DNA of 14,958 nucleotides, taken from an uncultured Clostridia bacterium. GTDB lineage: Bacteria > Bacillota > Clostridia > TANB77 > CAG-508. A program made the translations under genes and the position numbers. The stretch spans positions 1-14,958 of the forward strand of contig CATLGL010000028.1 of the NCBI GenBank assembly GCA_949935895.1, given 5' to 3'. Under the pieces are notes generated by a model. The model saw only the letters and a list, made by a program, of their open reading frames with translations, was not told the origin of the DNA and searched no databases. This document shows positions 12,721 through 14,958 of this stretch, piece after piece; positions within the stretch are counted from its first letter, which is position 1, and every line of letters begins with the position of its first letter.

Positions 12721-14829
12721 GTGAAATTATACCATACCAATAAGTCAAACTCAAAACCAAACTACAAATTTCGTTATAACCTTACAATAACAGCCATATA
12801 TCTGGTAGGTGTTATTTTACTAATACAACTATTTAATCTTCAAATCATACATGGTGCGGAATATAGAGAAACATCAAATACAAGGCTGACACGTGAAAGT
12901 ACATTAAAAGCAGCAAGAGGCGCCATAACCGATAGAAGTCGGAACCAAAATTGTAGATACTACTACAAGCTTTAGTTTAGAAATGTATAAAAGTAAAATC
13001 GATAATGATACATTAAACAATGCACTACTTCGAATTGCCAAGGTGTTAGAAGAAAACAATAGTAAATTTATAGATGATTTTCCCATTAGTGTTAATCCAT
13101 TTTCATTTACCTATGAAGATGAAAAAAGACAAAAAAAATGGAAAACCAGTAATAAATTAGATGAAAATCTATCAGCAGAGGAGGCCTTTTATTCATTTAA
13201 AGAGAAGTATAAAGTACAAAATGATAACATAGAAGAAGCAAGAAAAATAATAGCGATGCGTTACCATATTGCACAAGAAGGGTATAGTGCAACTAAGTCG
13301 GTTATTATAGCAAACAACATAACAAAAGAAAGTTTTAATATATTTAATGAACAAAAGGATTTATTCCCAGGCATCAATACCATTACACAACCAGTAAGAT
13401 ATTATACAAAAGGAACATTAGCCTCTCATATTGTAGGATATACTTCAAAAATTACAGATGAACAATATAAACAAGAAAAAGATAATGGATACACCATAAA
13501 CGATTTTTATGGGCAAACAGGAATTGAAAGAATTGCCGAAAAATATTTAAGGGGAACAGATGGAATTAAACAAATCGATATGGCAGTAGATGGTACAGTA
13601 ACAAGTGAAAATACACAATCAGAAGCAATTCAAGGTGCAGACGTAATATTGACCATAGATGCTAACTTACAAGCAGTAACAGAAAATGCGTTAAAAAACA
13701 ACATTGAAAAAATTAGAAATGGTGGATTTAGTGAAGTATCAGAAGCAACAGGAGGAGCTATGGTGGTAATGGAGGTAAAAACAGGAGAAGTATTAGCACT
13801 TGCTAGTTACCCAGATTATGACCCATCTAAATTTACCTTTGGAATTGATCCAGAAACATGGAGTATATACAAAGACAATAATATGAAAAATAGAGCAATT
13901 CAAGAAATATACCCACCAGGCTCTATATTCAAAATGGTAACAGCTGTAACAGGATTACAAACAGGAGCCATTAGCAAAACAGAAAAAATTAATGATACAG
14001 GAAGATACACATATTATAAAGACTACCAACCATATTGTTGGAAACATAGTGGACATGGATATATGAATGTAACAAGTGCAATACAACATTCTTGTAACTA
14101 CTTCTTTTACGAAACAGGAAGAAGAGTGGGAATTGATAATTTGGCAAACTATACCAAACACTTTGGGTTAGGCAAAAAAACAGGAATTGAATTACCAACA
14201 GAAGCAACCCGGAAAACTAAACCAGAGAAATGGAAAAGAAGTATGGAACCCAGGAAATACCATTTCTTCTGCAATTGGACAAAGAGACAATCAATTTACA
14301 CCAATTCAAATGGCAAAATACACAAGCATGTTAGCAAATGGAGGGAATGTAGTAAACCCAACCATCATCAAATCCATTAAAAAAGTAGATGGAACAGAGG
14401 TTGCCAAAGAAGAATATGAAGCTTATTTTAATGAAAAACTAGGAATTACACAAGAAGAGGATGATGGAATTACTATCGATCCAGAAAATTTAAAAGTAGT
14501 ACTAGAAGGAATGAGATCGGTTACCAGTGAACGAGGAGGAACGGCTTATAGTTATTTTAAAAACTTCAATATTGAAGTTCGGAGGAAAAACAGGATCTGC
14601 TCAAGCGGGAGACGAAAACAATATCAATTCTAAAACACATGCGTGGTTTATTGGATTTGCCCCATTTGATAATCCTGAAATTGCGGTTGTTATCCTTGTT
14701 GAAAATGGAGGACATGGAGGTTATACAGCAGAAGCTGCAAGAGATGTTATGGCACAATACTTTGGAATGAATGCAAACCAAGTAACAGAAGATGTAACAG
14801 CAAAGCCATATATCCAATTACAAAACTAA
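12721..14829 (+). CDS. mrdA: Penicillin-binding protein 2, with three CGG-A +1 shifts
   Basis: PBP2 is the elongasome D,D-transpeptidase that cross-links lateral wall. Four overlapping partial frames join into one 701-residue protein if C12940, C14210 and C14580 are skipped. In the joined protein: cytoplasmic tail, membrane anchor (about 21-43), the class B motif RGAITDRSG ending at the first shift (Gly74), the pedestal region, RYYTKGTLASHIVGYT, GQTGIERIAEKYLRG, and the transpeptidase domain. Active-site motifs are SIFK (Ser401, Lys404), SCN (Ser457-Asn459) and KTG (622-624). The second shift falls in GIELPTEATG (Gly497) and the third immediately before the KTG box, at Gly620. Three +1 shifts return the gene to its original phase. 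The GTG start at 12721 has AGGAGG at 12706-12711. Every conserved block is intact, so decay is unlikely. Clostridial homologues are of similar or greater length. Confidence 0.92.
12940..12943 (+). other. +1 frameshift site 5 (PBP2), CGG-A
   Basis: AGT is followed by in-frame CGG and A. Skipping C12940 gives GGA ACC AAA ATT GTA GAT, completing the class B PBP motif RGxIxDRxG. Unshifted reading ends at 12975. Confidence 0.88.
14210..14213 (+). other. +1 frameshift site 6 (PBP2), CGG-A
   Basis: ACC is followed by in-frame CGG and A. Skipping C14210 gives GGA AAA CTA AAC CAG, fitting the PBP2 pattern GIxLPxExxG. Unshifted reading continues in an unconserved frame to 14380. Confidence 0.88.
14580..14583 (+). 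other. +1 frameshift site 7 (PBP2), CGG-A
   Basis: GTT is followed by in-frame CGG and A. Skipping C14580 gives GGA GGA AAA ACA GGA, encoding the active-site GGKTGSAQ. Unshifted reading loses the KTG box and stops at 14633. Confidence 0.9.
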
Positions 14830-14934
14830 AATAAAGTTATTAACTTAACATATTATAACAATATATGAGAAAATCACTAAAAATGAAGCAAAGGAATAAC
14901 ACAACAATAATAAACTAAAAAAAGGAGAATAAAA

Positions 14935-14958
14935 ATGAACAATTGTGTAAGTATTGTA
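14935..14958 (+). CDS. Start of a further gene, cut by the window edge
   Basis: ATG at 14935 is preceded by AAAGGAG at 14921-14927 and opens MNNCVSIV before the window ends. Only eight codons are visible, too few to identify. In Clostridia minC commonly follows mreD-PBP2, and a short first strand reading 'VSI' would suit MinC, but this rests on neighbourhood alone. No terminator is evident in the 105 bases after PBP2. Confidence 0.5.

Noticed and set aside
3155..14583. Frame breaks as sequencing or assembly errors
   Set aside because: GGA is extremely common in the window in all phases, but an extra C occurs only before in-frame GGA, never within the many out-of-frame GGA, and no other type of frame error is seen. 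A random or motif-driven error would not respect reading frame. Raw reads would still be needed to close the question.
2999..14829. cwlD, mreB, mreD and PBP2 as pseudogenes
   Set aside because: All catalytic and structural motifs survive on both sides of each break, there are no stop codons or other indels in the restored frames, and inactivation of the whole elongasome in one operon is implausible.
1..14958. CRISPR arrays, tRNA or rRNA genes, insertion sequences
   Set aside because: No regularly spaced repeats, cloverleaf-like segments, transposase-like proteins or terminal inverted repeats were found.

Overview
The window is AT-rich DNA from an endospore-forming member of the Bacillota, most likely an uncultured, gut-type Clostridia lineage. 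The gene set supports this: a CwlD-type cortex amidase, a CotF-like spore coat pair, MecA, a PcrA helicase, and the order DUF4321-radC-mreB-mreC-mreD-PBP2. Strong AGGAGG-type ribosome binding sites and sigma-A-like promoters also fit.

Layout. 1-104: probable tail of an unidentified gene. 213-1127: membrane-anchored protein with three Ig-like repeats. 1186-2900: a two-gene operon of a PF06541-type membrane protein and a receiver-GGDEF protein. 2999-6052: cwlD and pcrA. 6314-6757: two small spore coat-like proteins behind a sigma-G-like promoter. 7154-8173: membrane-anchored M23 peptidase. 8201-8831 (minus): mecA, facing the M23 gene across a shared terminator. 9126-14829: DUF4321, radC and the elongasome genes mreB, mreC, mreD and penicillin-binding protein 2. 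14935 onward: start of a further gene, perhaps minC by position.

The outstanding feature is a decoding anomaly. Five genes (cwlD, mecA, mreB, mreD, PBP2) contain in total eight points where the reading frame must advance by one base. All eight have the same form: an in-frame CGG followed by A, where skipping the C gives GGA (Gly) and restores a conserved protein. By my scan these eight are the only in-frame CGG codons in the window; none is read as ordinary arginine, while AGA, AGG, CGT, CGC and CGA are all used. CGGA in the other two phases occurs inside genes without any frame change. The signal therefore depends on the reading frame, which argues for a translational event rather than pseudogenes or sequencing error. 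The simplest reading is that CGG is unassigned (no cognate arginine tRNA) and that CGG-A is decoded as glycine, either by +1 frameshifting at an empty A site or by a tRNA reading the quadruplet CGGA. Two sites lie 28 bases apart between zinc ligands of CwlD and three lie in PBP2, so each event should be efficient.

Functionally, most of the window concerns the cell envelope: MreB/C/D and PBP2 form the elongation complex, RadC and DUF4321 are usual neighbours, and CwlD, CotF-like proteins and an M23 peptidase serve spore or wall remodelling. The frameshift sites all fall in envelope, sporulation or proteolysis-adaptor genes and not in pcrA, radC, mreC or the signalling genes. Whether that reflects regulation or chance cannot be decided from this window.
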